This document shows, one piece after another, positions 23,357 to 36,068 of a stretch of DNA of 64,000 bases. The DNA lies in assembly GCA_028023455.1 (NCBI GenBank), contig JAQFVV010012423.1:1567273-1631272 (forward strand), in the 5' to 3' direction. Numbering within the stretch: the stretch's first letter is position 1; every line of letters begins with the position of its first letter. Below the pieces are notes generated by a model, which searched no databases, was not told the origin of the DNA, and was given only the letters and a program-made list of their open reading frames with translations. The translations under genes and the position numbers were made by a program. Source of the stretch: Epiperipatus broadwayi. Its lineage: Eukaryota > Onychophora > Udeonychophora > Euonychophora > Peripatidae.

Positions 23357-25685
23357 TTTATATTAAATAGAAAAAAAATCTAGTAAAAACAAAGATTAAA
23401 AATAAATAAACTGATAACATGTGGATTTTTGAATGGCATATAAAGCAGAACGTGTTACTGTCTGCTATGATGCAATTTTTCATTTTGTAGTATTATAATT
23501 TATTTCAGTTTTTTTAAAAAAATAAAGAAAATTTCTAGATAACAATGTTACTGTTACTTGGACTGGAAAAAAAAATTGTATTGTGTATTTTCTAATGAAT
23601 TTTATAATCGTTGATAATAGAAGAGAGTGTAAGTTTTTTTAGATTTATCATACAAATTCAGCTCTTGGATCAATAGTGAAAATTATCAATAAACATTTTT
23701 AGTCATCAACAAGTATAGATTGCTTTTGCTTATGCTTTTGTTTAAGGGTAAAAAACAAATGACAGATGATGCATTTCTTAATTAAGTGAATTAGTACTCT
23801 TAAATGTCATGGCCAAATATAACACATTAATAGTAAACAAGGTAAGAATGTGAAAAAACTGAACCACTTTCAGCAGTATTATTGTCATATAAACACTGTA
23901 ATTTTTCCAGATTGTCTCTTGGATGTTTAACACTGAAAAGGGTAACCCATCAGTTTTTAATATGTCTTTTTAGATTATATGGATGTTTACATGTTATTTT
24001 ATTGAGTGAAAAACCAAATATTTTTTGATCAACATTGTGAAATTCAAGTACTATAATAATCTAACACTTTTACTATGATTGTACAAATTTTTTATTTTTT
24101 AAATCCTATAAAAATAATGTAATAAAATTTTATATAGGATATATTAATAATAATGGCAGAAAATATGAATTTTGTGAATAATTTCATAACAATATTAGAA
24201 ATGATCGCATTAAAAATCAATAGATATATTATTGATATATTTGATCACTAATATTTTCATTTCATTTATTAGAATGAGTAGAAAAAATTGATTGACAATT
24301 TATTTTACTATCATTAAATATTGCCTGAACAATTATTAATCTTGGTTAAGCTGTTTTTCAAAGTTGATGTGTAATTAAATTGAATGGCATTAGATAAAGT
24401 ATCACCGTTATTAGATAGAGCATTAACGTGAGAATTTTTATTAATGTTTAAATTTTTGAAGATGATGTTCTTTTTATTGAAATTAGTTCAAAATTATTTT
24501 CTATTTCAAAGATCATTAAATAATTTAACATAAAAGTTTTTAAATGAGGTTACTTGATTCTATGCCAATTTATTATTAATTTGATAAATATTTTAATTGG
24601 GAGAATAACAAAAGTTCTAAGAATATTAACTGCTTTTTGGAGCCTATTTAGTTTCCTAACTAGAACATCTGCTATCTGGTGGTCTGTGCAATGCTATTTT
24701 TTAATTTTCTCTACAAGAAACTTTTTTTTAAAAGTTTACTTGATGAATTGTAGGTCACCACTGCATGCTATATTCAACAATCAATGTTTCATATCTTTAA
24801 AATGATTTTGCCATAATCATTACAATATAAATGAAGTTTATCTCTCCTATAAAATCTATACTCAAATTAATTATAAAATGTGCTTATTGTTTTATGACTG
24901 TCCAATATCTTAACAAACATTTATATATCTTGTTTACAACATATTAAAAATAAATATGAAGTTGCAACACATCATTCTTGCTCTATTCATTTTTGATCCT
25001 AACAAATATTTATCAATATATATGCAGGCAACTATCCATGCTCATGGGTTCTTTCTTAGTAGATTCATTGAATCATGCTCTAACTATTTGTAGACAGTAA
25101 TAAATAATATTCCATAGTTTTCAAGTAAGTCACTAATTATAAACAATCTGCAATATATAATCTTACAAAAACAAAAGCACAAAGAAAAATAATAATAATA
25201 ATAATAATAATTGAAATTATTTTATTCCATAATAACATTTCATCATCATTAATGGTAATATGATATTAGAAAATAATTAACAATTTTAATTTTAATATAC
25301 TCTAATATCAAATAGTATAAACTAATTAGCATATTTATATATAAATTTTAAATAAGTCCATATATATTTTTAAATTTAATAATTTAATATCACACTATGA
25401 AATTTATAAAAGAACAACATTAACTATTTTAACCATAAATTGTAAGTGATATAAAAAAAGTAGCAAGCATTAATTGATTTTATTAAAAAATGACATTCTA
25501 AATCCCTTTTTTTTTGGGGGGGGGGGATATAATAAAAAAAAAGTTAGTGATAGCTGAAATTTTAAATAATTTTTATATTAAAAATTATGTACTTTTTGTT
25601 TTTTTAAAGGATGACATTTCTCTCTCGTTCTTTTTCTGAAAATATAAAAATAGGAAATAGAGGGAATATCTTTCTTTTACTGACA
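23357..25685. other. AT-rich stretch without a recognisable gene
   Basis: Nothing supported. An ATA-type microsatellite lies near 25188-25210 and a G run near 25517. Confidence 0.5.
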
Positions 25686-25693
25686 ATTTAGAT

Positions 25694-26342
25694 CTGTAGT
25701 TGGCAACCAGTGGTCCATGAAACACTGGTGGTCTGTGACATAATTTTAATGGTCCACAAAGAAATTCAGATTTTTTTAAATTCACTAATCTCATTTAATA
25801 AAATTTTTAAATAAAAAATAAATTTTGTTTAAGCTGTATTATTTATATGTAAAATAGAACAAGAACATTATATTGCTAATTGATTTGTTACAAAATACTG
25901 TGACTTGCAAAATCTATTTCAAAGGTGGGTGACATAGACAAAGAAACAAAATAAGAATACAGAATTCTGTATAATTGATTAGGTATCAAATTTGTCTATG
26001 GTGTACCATTGGTAATTGGGTGAACTAAAAGTCAAAAATTTTATTAAGAAATTTGAAGGAAAACGCATCCATAAAAATTATTAAAGAATAGAATACTATT
26101 CTTTATTAATCTTAAATAATTTAGAAAATTATGTATAAAATGTAACAAATACGTATTTATACATTCATTTATTTTTATGAAATAAAATGAACATTATATT
26201 GACAAAAAACAAAATAACAAATTATAATACATATAAATATTAATATATAAATATATGTATATCATACTCAATGCTTGTATTAATTCATATCTTTAAAAAT
26301 TATGTTATTGGTCCACAATATCTAAAAGGTTGTCGACCACTG
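25694..26342. mobile_element. hAT-type non-autonomous DNA transposon
   Basis: Terminal inverted repeats CTGTAGTTGGCAACC (left) and CAGTGGTCGACAACC (right, as reverse complement) bound a 649-bp AT-rich interior. An 8-bp target duplication is present with one difference: ATTTAGAT at 25686-25693 and CTTTAGAT at 26343-26350. The 'CAGTGGTCGGCAACC'-like ends followed by 'agtggtcc' and '8-bp duplication' are typical of hAT elements. No transposase is visible inside, so it depended on a transposase encoded elsewhere. Confidence 0.8.
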
Positions 26343-26350
26343 CTTTAGAT

Positions 26351-28579
26351 TGTTTAAATAACTATTTTATTTTATTACTGATTTTTACAGATTTTTTAAT
26401 CCTTGCATAATATGTCATTGCATTTAAGTTTTACATATATATAAAGACTATCAATTGTTTATATATATATATTATCAATAACATATAAATAATGGATAGT
26501 TATTATATACATGTAAAAAATATTTTTGCTTTTTTTAAAATAAAATTTATCAAAATGGTTTTTCCTTTTTTTTTTGTTTGATGAATTTTAATGCATATAA
26601 AAGCAATGTTTACTCAGGTACTTAAATTTTTTATTATTAAATTTGATTTCTTTTTACTTAAATTATTTTACCCTGCAAAAACGAATATTCTGTATTTTTA
26701 TTAGCCAAATTTAATCAGTTAAAAAAATAATAAAAATAAAAAATATATGTTTTTATTTTGTGACAGGTAAAATAATTTCTTTGGAAAAAACCTTATATAA
26801 AAATCTAAATTAAAGTTACTTATACTTGCAGAATTTAAATTTTACTTCAATAAATATATATATGTTATCTATCAAGACATTTTTTTGGCAATATAATTTT
26901 TTATTTAATATATCTAGCAAAAAAGTAACAAAATGCAGCAATAATATTACTAGTAGAACATTTGTTAAAAAAAAAAATTCAATTTGAGTTATTTTCAAAT
27001 TTCTGTTAGAAATGAATTTGTTACTATTTTATTGATATATTTACATATTACAGTTAAGGCCTTATGGGAAAATTGTTAATAAATCTTATTTTTACAAGAT
27101 TTTGTAATATATGGTTGATTGTTTCAATTTTTTTAAAAATATCAATTTTGAAAAATTTTAATGTCACTTACACTAGACAATTTCAATTATATGCTATCCA
27201 AAGTAAAATGCAAACAAACAAACAAACAAACAAAAATGTTCATAAATTCTAATATTCAGCAGCCATTTTTCTTTCTTTGAAATGAGTATGTACAAATTAT
27301 ACATATTAATATAATGTCTTCAGTTTATGTTGAAAGTACATATATTTTAATTTTTGTCCTTATTCTTTCTGAATTTGATGTACAGTATTTTTCTTAATAA
27401 AATATTCTCTAAAAGTAAAAGTTGTAAAATATTTCAGAATATTCATTTAACATTAATATAATTAGGGAGGTAGTAATTTCTTGCAAAAGACTGGGTCTAT
27501 TGTTCTATAAGACAAAAAGTTACTGAAAAAGAAGAATATTGCTTGAGTGTATTTTGCTGTTAATTTTATGTTAAAGATAAAAATATGGTAAGATTTTTTT
27601 TTTTATTCTTATTGTTCAATAGGTGCATGAGTGAACACACATTCTGTAAAATAAAATAAATAGCCCCCAATTTATTATTGAAAATTATTTTAAAATTTTT
27701 TGTTTATACTATAATTTTTATTTATATATACATATAAAAATGTCTGTATTATATATGTATGTGTTTAAAAAAATACTATGCACTTACAACTCAATTAATA
27801 CACTTACAATTCAATTAACAATATGTATTATTTTTTAATTATTATTAAATGCAAGGGAAGCTTGGAACAAAATATAGCATAGTTCAGTGTTCCACAGCTT
27901 TATATAGTATTATGGAACTTCTAATATTTTGGGATTACAAATATATAGAAAAAGAAATTGTTGATTTAACCTATAGTCATTTTTAAGTTTCCAAATATAT
28001 TTATATTATTTATGGCAATTTCATAAATTATTTTGTAAATATATCTAAAGTATTCTTCATTTTATTTATAACATGCAGAGATTTTGTAAAATTGAAGGTT
28101 CAAACTTTCATTTTGCTATTGTATGTCATATTGTGTTATTTTTTATGGCATATAGATAATTATCTTTAATTGAATTAATTAGACATAGTGAATCTGTATC
28201 TGTGTGCAAAATTATAGTTACATTAACTTTCAGTTTTAAATATACAGATGTCAAACACCAAAAAAATGTTTAAAATTAATCAACTTTTGAGTATTTGCAT
28301 TAAGGCTTATTAAAAAATTATCATCTTTTGGTAAATGGTATGTGTCTTCATATTTAGATTAGACACTTTATATATAGATAAAAAAATTATTCAAGAAATA
28401 ATCTTAATAAATTACCTGATCTAAATTTGAATCAAGATATCATAGTAAAATTAAATATAATGTTTAAGCACATGTATACTTTTAGTAAGAGAATGCAGTT
28501 GCATTGAGACTTGATAAAAATTATTCTGTGTATTTAAATGAATGAGATGTCAGAATGACTTAATGTAAACATGGATATG
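26351..28579. other. AT-rich stretch without a recognisable gene
   Basis: No gene seen. A short CAAA microsatellite lies at about 27210-27234. TA-rich runs occur near 26440-26520 and 27720. Confidence 0.5.
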
Positions 28580-29060
28580 ACAATCAACAAGGACTTTGAG
28601 TGTTCCAGCATCAGATTTTTAATGATATGGATGGCTTAAGGGTTGGAGGGTTGAGAGCACTGAAGCCTGTTCAATAAAGTTTAAAGATTTACTTTTTTAA
28701 TATGTACTGACCACTGATTATATATATATGTGTGTGGGAGATGATGATCTGGAGCAACTGATAAGTGCTTGTTCAGCACGAAATATGTATATTGGATATC
28801 ATTTATGTTTTTCATATGTATTTGATCATGGGTATCAGTTGCATAAGATAAAGTGGATAGATGTAGAGAGCTTGAAAGTCAAGAATTGAAGAGTCCAGAT
28901 TCAATTTCCATTCTAGTACTGTCACTAATCAGGCCAAAAATACCCAGAGAAAAGAGGATAACAATATAACTTGAAATGTTGTGCACATACTAATCTGTGT
29001 GCTATTACAGTTAAATGTAATTGGAAAATTTAAATAAAGTTAAATTTTTCTAAAGATATA
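28580..29060 (+). mobile_element. SINE-like element: hammerhead-like module joined to a tRNA-SINE body
   Basis: The longest and most informative family copy. The order is a 5' region (about 28580-28740), the ribozyme-like module (28741-28812) and a tRNA-like head. The head has 'gtggatagatgtagagagc' as A-box-like and 'ccagattcaatttcc' as B-box-like sequence. A body then reads 'tagtactgtcactaatcagg' and ends 'aaaatttaaataaagtt'. The body is shared with the SINE cluster at 47050-47490, so this is either a composite element or a SINE adjacent to a ribozyme module. Confidence 0.7.
28741..28812 (+). ncRNA. Hammerhead-ribozyme-like motif
   Basis: CTGATAA (28758-28764) carries a G-to-A change at the second catalytic G position. 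Stem II GTGCT/AGCAC is perfect with loop TGTTC. GAAA (28780-28783), stem III ATATGTAT and the 3' strand of stem I TTGG follow, with one stem I mismatch. The stem II base pair is G-C here and G-U at 59.8 kb, which supports a conserved stem. Probably inactive because of the core change. Confidence 0.5.
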
Positions 29061-29657
29061 AGACACTTAATTTTAAATGATGGGAATAGTCCAATATATA
29101 AATACAACTAGAATGTTAGCAAGTATTTAAGATAAGGATAAAATCAACTATATGCATTATGAATGTAATGTCTTTTTATATATATGAGATTGCAAAACTA
29201 TTTGTTTGGCAGAGATGGTGAAAAGTGATTTAACAATGTTCTAATAAATTATTAAAATTAGAAGTTATATAATATAGCCTTGTGTCAAGCCATTTGGCCT
29301 TATAGATTCTTAAATAAAAAGCTGTTTACATGAAACTTAGTTCCAATGTCATTTAATATTTTTATATAAATCTAAATTACTTTATATCTCAAGTTCGAAT
29401 AATATATTCATATATAATCCTATACAATAGTACATTATTTATTATTCTGAAATTATTATATACAAACTATAAATAAATAGTTCCGGATGTAATATGATAA
29501 TGAAATTTCTATTTCAATGACTTTTATACAAAAAATATTTATGCGTTACAATAATCTTATGAACATCTTAAACATTTTCCGTCAAACTTTTTAAAAGAAA
29601 TAAAGAATCAGCAGAATACATTTATTTTTTATTATTTATAATTCTTTTTATTATATA
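29061..29657. other. AT-rich stretch without a recognisable gene
   Basis: I see nothing classifiable here. Confidence 0.5.
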
Positions 29658-29942
29658 TAGGGTATATGAGCACAGACTTTCACATGACCCACCACTCTCC
29701 ACACTATCTCATAACATTGATACACTTGAACACATATATGTTGAAAAGATAAATAATCACCAATATACGTATTTCATGCTAAACCAGCAATCACCAGTTG
29801 GTCCAGATTAGCATCTCTACACATATATGCCATAAGTTCTCAGATATATATTAAGATAGCCAAACCTCATACTTTAATGGACAGGCTTCAATCTACTCCA
29901 CACTCCAACTCTTCAACCGTCCATCCATTTGAAAATCTGATT
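29658..29942 (-). mobile_element. SINE-like element with hammerhead-like module, copy 4
   Basis: Very close to the left arm of the 18.6-kb palindrome from the 'gggtatatgagcacagact' end to 'ccatttgaaaatctgat'. The ribozyme-like module is at 29752-29818: stem I (CCAA/TTGG) and stem III (ATACGTAT) are intact, but the core reads CTGGTGA, changing an invariant A. Confidence 0.75.
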
Positions 29943-30143
29943 ATAAATAATTTTAATAACAACTAAATAAATTATAAATTCCTTATTCTCAGAATTTATT
30001 TATAAATTTATTAATCACAACAACATATGATAATGTATGTGATGCTATAAGTAAGAAAGGGAATTTTGTTCATACTCGTAAATCCCATCAAGTTTCTAAT
30101 TAAAACTAAAATAATATAATCAAAACAATCTTAAATATAAAGT

Positions 30144-30329
30144 ATATAGGGGGTTTGAACTAAGACTTTTGTATGACCCTCAATTATCCAACTATCTCAT
30201 ACTGCTGACACACTTGATCACACAGCGACCAAGTGTGTCAGAAGTATGAGATAATGTAGTGTATCAGCAGTATGAGATAGCATGGATAGTTGAGGGTTGT
30301 ATGAAAGTCTGAGTTCAAACCCCTATATA
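30144..30329. repeat. Foldback made from the tRNA-like end of the hammerhead-SINE family
   Basis: The left half (30144-30225) and right half (30226-30329) are inverted copies of 'gtttgaactmagactt' ... 'ctatctcatactgctgacac'. The right half holds an additional partial duplication of the 'agtatgagata' part. Its outer end contains 'gagttcaaacccc', which resembles a Pol III B box. Confidence 0.75.
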
Positions 30330-30657
30330 TTATGTATTGGAGTGCAGGTCTGAAAAAGCCTATATTGTAGAAAAAATTCATATACTTAAATATGAATGTA
30401 ATTTCAATTTTAATTATGAATTTTAAAGCATGAATTTCAATTATGTGACTTTTCAATATTATGTACTCTTATAGTTCATATATTTTTATACTTTTATTAT
30501 TTGAATTTTCTGATTATGTAAATGATAGTAATGAAAACAAGTCATAAATTAAAAATAAAACAAATATTTTATTAATAATATAAAATATAATAATTATAAA
30601 TACTCTATGTATTAATGAGATATTTATTTTATATAGTGCTATATTTTTATAAACTGT

Positions 30658-30800
30658 AATAATAATAATCACCCATTAAGCTAATGCATATGTGCTTTGT
30701 GGATTTTTAACTATAAATGAATACTCTCACTTCCAAATGCAAGATAAAGTCTTTGTAAAAAGATAGAATGAATCATCTATTCTTTCAACCTAAACATTTA
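30658..30800. mobile_element. Partial MITE, same family as 60135-60304
   Basis: The sequence from 'ccattaagctaatgcatatg' through 'caagataaagtctttgt' and 'agatagaatgaatcatctat' matches the complete element at 60.1 kb. The right terminal inverted repeat is diverged or lost here. Confidence 0.7.
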
Positions 30801-32214
30801 TTTGGGAATGAGAGCGTGAAGATGTTACATGATGACTTTAAATTACTTTTACTATGCCTGAATGAATGACGCTTGCAAAATTTTTTAGAATTTAAGATAA
30901 TATTACTATAATTAAGGATGATAATTATCTTTATGGATGAATATATGGATCAGTAGAGAACAGATTTTTGTTTCTTAATTGCCTGAGTTTAGAGAAAAAG
31001 AATATTGGAGCATTATAATCATCCAGGACTACAAGCAAACTTTTCTTTAATTAAAAAAAGTTATTTAATCAAATTATTTTTGAAATACTCTAACAATAAA
31101 AAAAAATTTTTTTTTTTTACAAATATTTAAAAGCATGATTTTACTCATATAAATATATTAAAAAGTAAAGAAATAAATGTTTTTCAATATTCTTGATATT
31201 ATGTAGTTAAGACAAAAATGTGTAGCACTCTTGTTTAGAAATATTCTGCTCAGAAATATTTTTAGATTATTTTTTATTATGAGTACCACTTGTTCTTACT
31301 TTGGTTAGACAATATCAAGAATATTGAAGAAAATTTTTTTTTTTAATTTTTTAATATTTTGTGCAAGTTTTTTATACAATAGCTTTTTAAGTATTTGCTT
31401 TAACTATATTACCAGATAATGTTTGAAGCATTAGCATCCCAGAATGTTTTAAAAATTTCCATTTCACTAGAATCTTTACATTTTATTTTGTTCATGCATT
31501 TAACCATGATGAATATTTTTCAGGTATTTTGGTCATTTATTTGGACAATTTTAGAGACATTGCATTTCATTAAAATTTATTTTCACATTTTTTATTTTCT
31601 TAATTTTAGTTTTATACTTTTATTAAAACTAGAGAGCAAAATAAAAATTTAATGACAAATTTTAAGTGATTTTCTAATGCAGAAGTAACTTTTTAAATGC
31701 ATTTTTTAAATAAACAAATATAAAACCTTTTATAAAGTAAAATTAATAAAAAGCAACTTTAATTGAAAGGGCCAATTTTTTCTAATGCTTAAAAATTAAG
31801 ATGGTATCTTTTATATTCAAGCTTATCTAATCATTTTCCTAGTCATATTATGTCACATACTACTATAATGACATTGAAAAAATTATAAAGTCACAATAAA
31901 ATGTAGAATTTTGCAAATAAATAATACATGTTTTTTTTTAATATTTAAGTGGAGAAAATTTTATGGTAAGTTGGTTTTGTTAAAAAAAAAATCAATGTTA
32001 CACCTATTTTTTTTCTTTGATGTTTATTTTTAATTATTTTATTTTTTAGGAAACTGTAACTTTGTTATATAGACTAATGAATAGTTTTCTGTTCTAATGA
32101 TGTTTTTCTTTTATTATTTTCTTTCTTTACAATAATATCATTACATAGCTGTGCCATAAAGAATACTAAATCCCATGAAAAAATTAAATTTTGTTGCTAT
32201 TTTTTCTGCTAAAT
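30801..32214. other. AT-rich stretch without a recognisable gene
   Basis: Nothing supported. Two short inverted segments around 31190-31200 and 31312-31325 ('atattcttgatatt') may form a loose hairpin. Confidence 0.5.
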
Positions 32215-32305
32215 ATATAAGTTGTTAGCCGAGAGGTCATCGCAGCTGCCCTGCAAGCAAGTAGTTGGTTGCAGACGGTTGTGGTTTCACCTCCCAGCCG
32301 ATGCT
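32215..32305 (+). pseudogene. tRNA-like sequence (Leu/Ser-type) or SINE head
   Basis: 'tagccgagaggtcatcgcag' resembles the D-arm/A-box region of a class II tRNA, and 'gtggtttcacctccc' the T-arm/B box, with 'agccgatgct' after it. The related sequence at 57431-57510 has the same order. I find no convincing acceptor stem, so this is a pseudogene or a SINE head. Confidence 0.55.
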
Positions 32306-32461
32306 ATGACATATGAAAATATATATATAATTGTAAATACTAAATAATGTACATTAATTGGATATATATATATATATATATGCAAAGTTTCCACTAAATT
32401 GAAAATAGGAAAGTATGGGAATAATTGTTACAAGATTTAACAGATAGATTGATGGACAAAT

Positions 32462-32642
32462 CTATAGTAAGTTAATATTTATGAAGGCTATAACCTTAAG
32501 ACTATGCTCCTAAAAAAACGACAGTAGAGACCTCTGCAAATCATTAACACAAGATTTATTTAAAAGACATAGTCATAAGGTTATAGCCTTAATAAATATT
32601 ACTTTAAGTAACGAGTATGCACTTTATAAATATAATTATTAC
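32462..32642 (+). repeat. Dispersed repeat, family R
   Basis: It contains 'ggttatagccttaataaat' and 'gtaacgagtatgcacttta' and ends 'taattattac'. Its first half is an inverted version of the 'gcagaggtc' ... 'catagtcttaaggttatagc' block. Other copies are at 45935-46053, 51763-52284 (two) and 56296-56640. No coding content. Confidence 0.7.
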
Positions 32643-35600
32643 ATAACAAGTTAAATAAAAGTAAAATAATAATATCCATTACATTTTGTTCAATTCTTTA
32701 TTTTAAAAGAATATAATATAATTTATTTATTTTTTATTTTTAGAATTTAATGTCTGATGTTTGAAATTTAAAAGACATTTTTTATCTTCTAATTAAGAAT
32801 GATAATTAAAGTAATGCAAACAAAAAAAAAAAGGAATTGTCTGTATTTCTTGTTTTATTAAGTTGAATAATCATTCTTACCATTTTGTTGATGTTTTTCC
32901 TCCACTTTTTATTTATAATGAATACCAGTATGCTTTCAATATAAAAGAAAATGACCATTATCACATGTTCTATTTTGCCTTCAAGAAAATTCAGTTGATT
33001 CTAAACTATCAAAGAACTGTAAAGGAATTCATGATGTTCCTTAGTCTTAAATCCAGAGATAAAACCAGGAAAGTTACTAGTATTGTCCAGTGCATAATGG
33101 TGAGCAACTCATAAATAATAATTTATCTTAAGAATAATCACACAGAAATAAACATCAAAAACATATGGAATGAACATTAGAAATTTGCTACTCTTTTTCA
33201 TATAACAGCAAATTTATTTCTGTAGTCACGTTTTATATGAGCTTAATTTTTTATTATAATGAAGTCTTAATTCTCTTTATAGCATATATAATTTTTATAT
33301 GTTCCATAAATTTTACTACCAGAAGCTACCATGTGGCTTAATTCATCCCTGTTTGTATTCAATTAGCATAGAAACGACATTCTATTGCCTTTTTCTTTGA
33401 AACGTATTTGATTTGTTTATGATATCATTACTGTCTTCACATTATATAAATATTTCATTTTTTATATCAACACACATGACTTTTTTTTTGTATTTTCTTA
33501 ATTTTATATACATCATTTTAAAATAAATTATTTCATTTATTTGAATCAGTAACTTTTAGAGTTGTTTACTGCGATGAGTTTTTTGACATCAAAGTTTAAT
33601 TACATTTTCAGTTATAACATTTCTTTTAGCTATTTGATCCATTTAAAATGTTTGTTTTACTCAAATTTGGTTTAATGTAAAGTTTAATTGGGAGAAAAAC
33701 TGAGATCATAAAAGCAATTCTAAACTGAAATAAGGTTAAAACAGAAAATATAATTCACTTATCATGTTACATTATCCATTAATAAAAAGGAAATAAAATA
33801 GAAAAAGAGCAACAGTAATTATTTTGTATAAGTTATTTAGTTTAGATAAAATATCATAAAAGAAAGGTTTTTAAAAACAAACTGATATTTAGTTTAAAGA
33901 AAATTTGATCGTAATTTTTTTAAGAGATTAATTTTTTATATATAATTTTGCTTTTTTATCATATTAATCATATATAATTTGCTCTGGTATTTTACTATCT
34001 ATAAAATCTGTAGATTTTAATAACCCGCAAAAATAATAAAAATAGAAATATTTAATTTCAACATATAATACTTCTATGCATGGTAACATTTATTTTTTTG
34101 GCTCAAACCCTCACTCGAATAGCCTGCGTTAATGTTAGAATCTTGTTACTGTCAATTTTAAAATTAAAAGTTCATTTACATGAGTCCACAAGTTGTTATT
34201 AGTAACAGTTCTCTTGAGCCGAAAAGATGTTTTGAAATGCTCTCTTTATGTGAGGAAATTGATCAGGTATTCATACTAACAAATTATCAATTCATAAAAC
34301 AAAAGAAATACAATAAGATATTTGTGTTACTGAAAACATTAAACTTACATCTGCATAATGTAGTGAAGACTGAATAATTATTAAATTAGTGTGTGAAAGA
34401 TATGAATACAAAAACTGGTCTGTTTTGTCAGTAATGTATTGTATTAGAATATGTTGAATCTATAGTAAGACTTTAAAAAAAATATCCAACGACAGAAGTT
34501 TACATCAAGCCTTTTGTAATAAGTAAGAGATGGTTGTGTTGATTCAGAAATGAATTAGCATTTAAAAATAAAGTATTCTGTCCCTTTTTTCAGCTTTTTA
34601 GAATGGTTCAAATGATTAACTTTATACTTTTGGTCATTTTAAGTGAAATTTAAATTTTCTAATTACTAATGCAAATATCATTACTGTGACTACATAGATG
34701 TTACAAGAAAGTTTGTTGGTCTCTGCATAAGCAACTGAGAATAAAATTTAAAAATTTAATATTACAAAACATTGTATCTTTTATATTTTTTGATAACTGT
34801 TATGAATTATAAAAGATAAAGAAAGTATACTGGTTTTTGAGATTGAACACAGTAATGTAACATGTGTAATGCATGCACCTAGATTTGAGAATAGTACATA
34901 TATGTGTAAATTTTATTTCTTTAGTTATTATTCCACTATCATTTTTTAATTGTACTATTTTATTTTACTGATGTCGTAACATCTATAACTTTTGAATTAT
35001 ATTGTATCATATGTGTGAATATCCATAGCATCTTTTTCTAACTTTGATTTGTATTGTCCATATAAAAGTTTGCATTACATAGCATTATTATTATGACTGA
35101 ATATTTTGTACAATTCAGAAACAAACAATCTGCATGCTGAAAATATTAATATATCTATGCATGGTTATAAGCTCTTAGGAATAAACAAACACCTCTAATA
35201 ACTTATATATAACACTGAAAATAAAAAAAATAATAAATTCCATTGAATTTTAATAATGTGAAAGGAGAAAAAGTGTATAGAGTAAAAAAAAAAATGCAAT
35301 CATAATTAACAACAATGAAATATAGGTAATTTCATAATTTTCAAGCAGATAAAAAAATAATAATAAAGAATGCTTTGATATACTAATATTAGTGATTTTT
35401 TTTAAAAGTGATTAACCTAAACCAAAGTAAACTTGAAGCATGATTTCTAGGAAATGTGTGGTACAATCTCAAATATTGTCAATAAAGTAATAAGAAAATA
35501 ATGACTTTTATGCATAAGGATGTCTTAATTGTATGTGTATTTTTAATCTATGTGTGACAGAAACATAGTTGTAATAGGCTATAATAATTATGAATCATAG

Positions 35601-35719
35601 CAATAACCAAAATATTAGATCTCTCCTTTTGCATAAATAAAATAGGTATAAATGTAAGTTTTTCAATAAAGATGACCATTGTTAAGATCCATTTCATGCA
35701 TGTTTTCTTTAAAATAATC
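32643..35719. other. AT-rich stretch without a recognisable gene
   Basis: No supported feature. Open frames at 32863-33114 and 34180-34377 have varied composition but no domain or splice signal that I can defend. Confidence 0.45.
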
Positions 35720-35924
35720 ACAATCTCTGAATATCACATGATCACCATCTCATACTAGCACATAATTGTTGTAAACAAAGCAAAACTCTCCGTACAGTAG
35801 CACCATCCTGTGCTAACCAGAGTAATCAATAGATGCCAGAAGGCTTGTGCATAAAATCCCTATCTAGTGCCTACTCATCCAATATCCCCAGACTAGTTTC
35901 TAAGATCTATGTGCAGTGCTCTCA

Positions 35925-35984
35925 GATCCAAGGCTCCTCACTGATGATGGCCACAAGCCAGAAACTAGTCTGGGGATATTGGAT
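35925..35984 (+). ncRNA. Hammerhead ribozyme motif, type I layout, unit 1
   Basis: All core elements are present: CTGATGA (35941-35947), a 4-bp stem II TGGC/GCCA with loop CACAA, GAAA (35961-35964), and palindromic ACTAGT providing a two-base-pair stem III or a dimer contact. C at 35970 is the cleavage nucleotide. Stem I pairs TCCTCA before the core with TGGGGA after it (six pairs, one wobble), then an internal loop, then TCCAA with TTGGA. Predicted cleavage is between 35970 and 35971. Such short stem III motifs are known from Penelope-like elements and are thought to act best as dimers. Confidence 0.75.
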
Positions 35985-36008
35985 GAAGATCTATGTGCAG
36001 TGCTCTCA

Positions 36009-36068
36009 GATCCAAGGCTTCTCACTGATGATGGCCACAAGCCAGAAACTAGTCTGGGGATATTGTAT
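36009..36068 (+). ncRNA. Hammerhead ribozyme motif, type I layout, unit 2
   Basis: It repeats unit 1 after 84 nt: CTGATGA at 36025-36031, TGGC/GCCA stem II, GAAA at 36045-36048, ACTAGT, and C at 36054. Stem I has TTCTCA with TGGGGA (two wobbles), and the outer stem is weaker because TTGGA became TTGTA. With unit 1 it forms the tandem arrangement needed to release an 84-nt RNA. Confidence 0.7.

Noticed and set aside
32863-33114. 83-codon open frame as a possible small protein
   Set aside because: No domain, signal peptide, splice signals or repeat similarity; length is not unusual for chance here.
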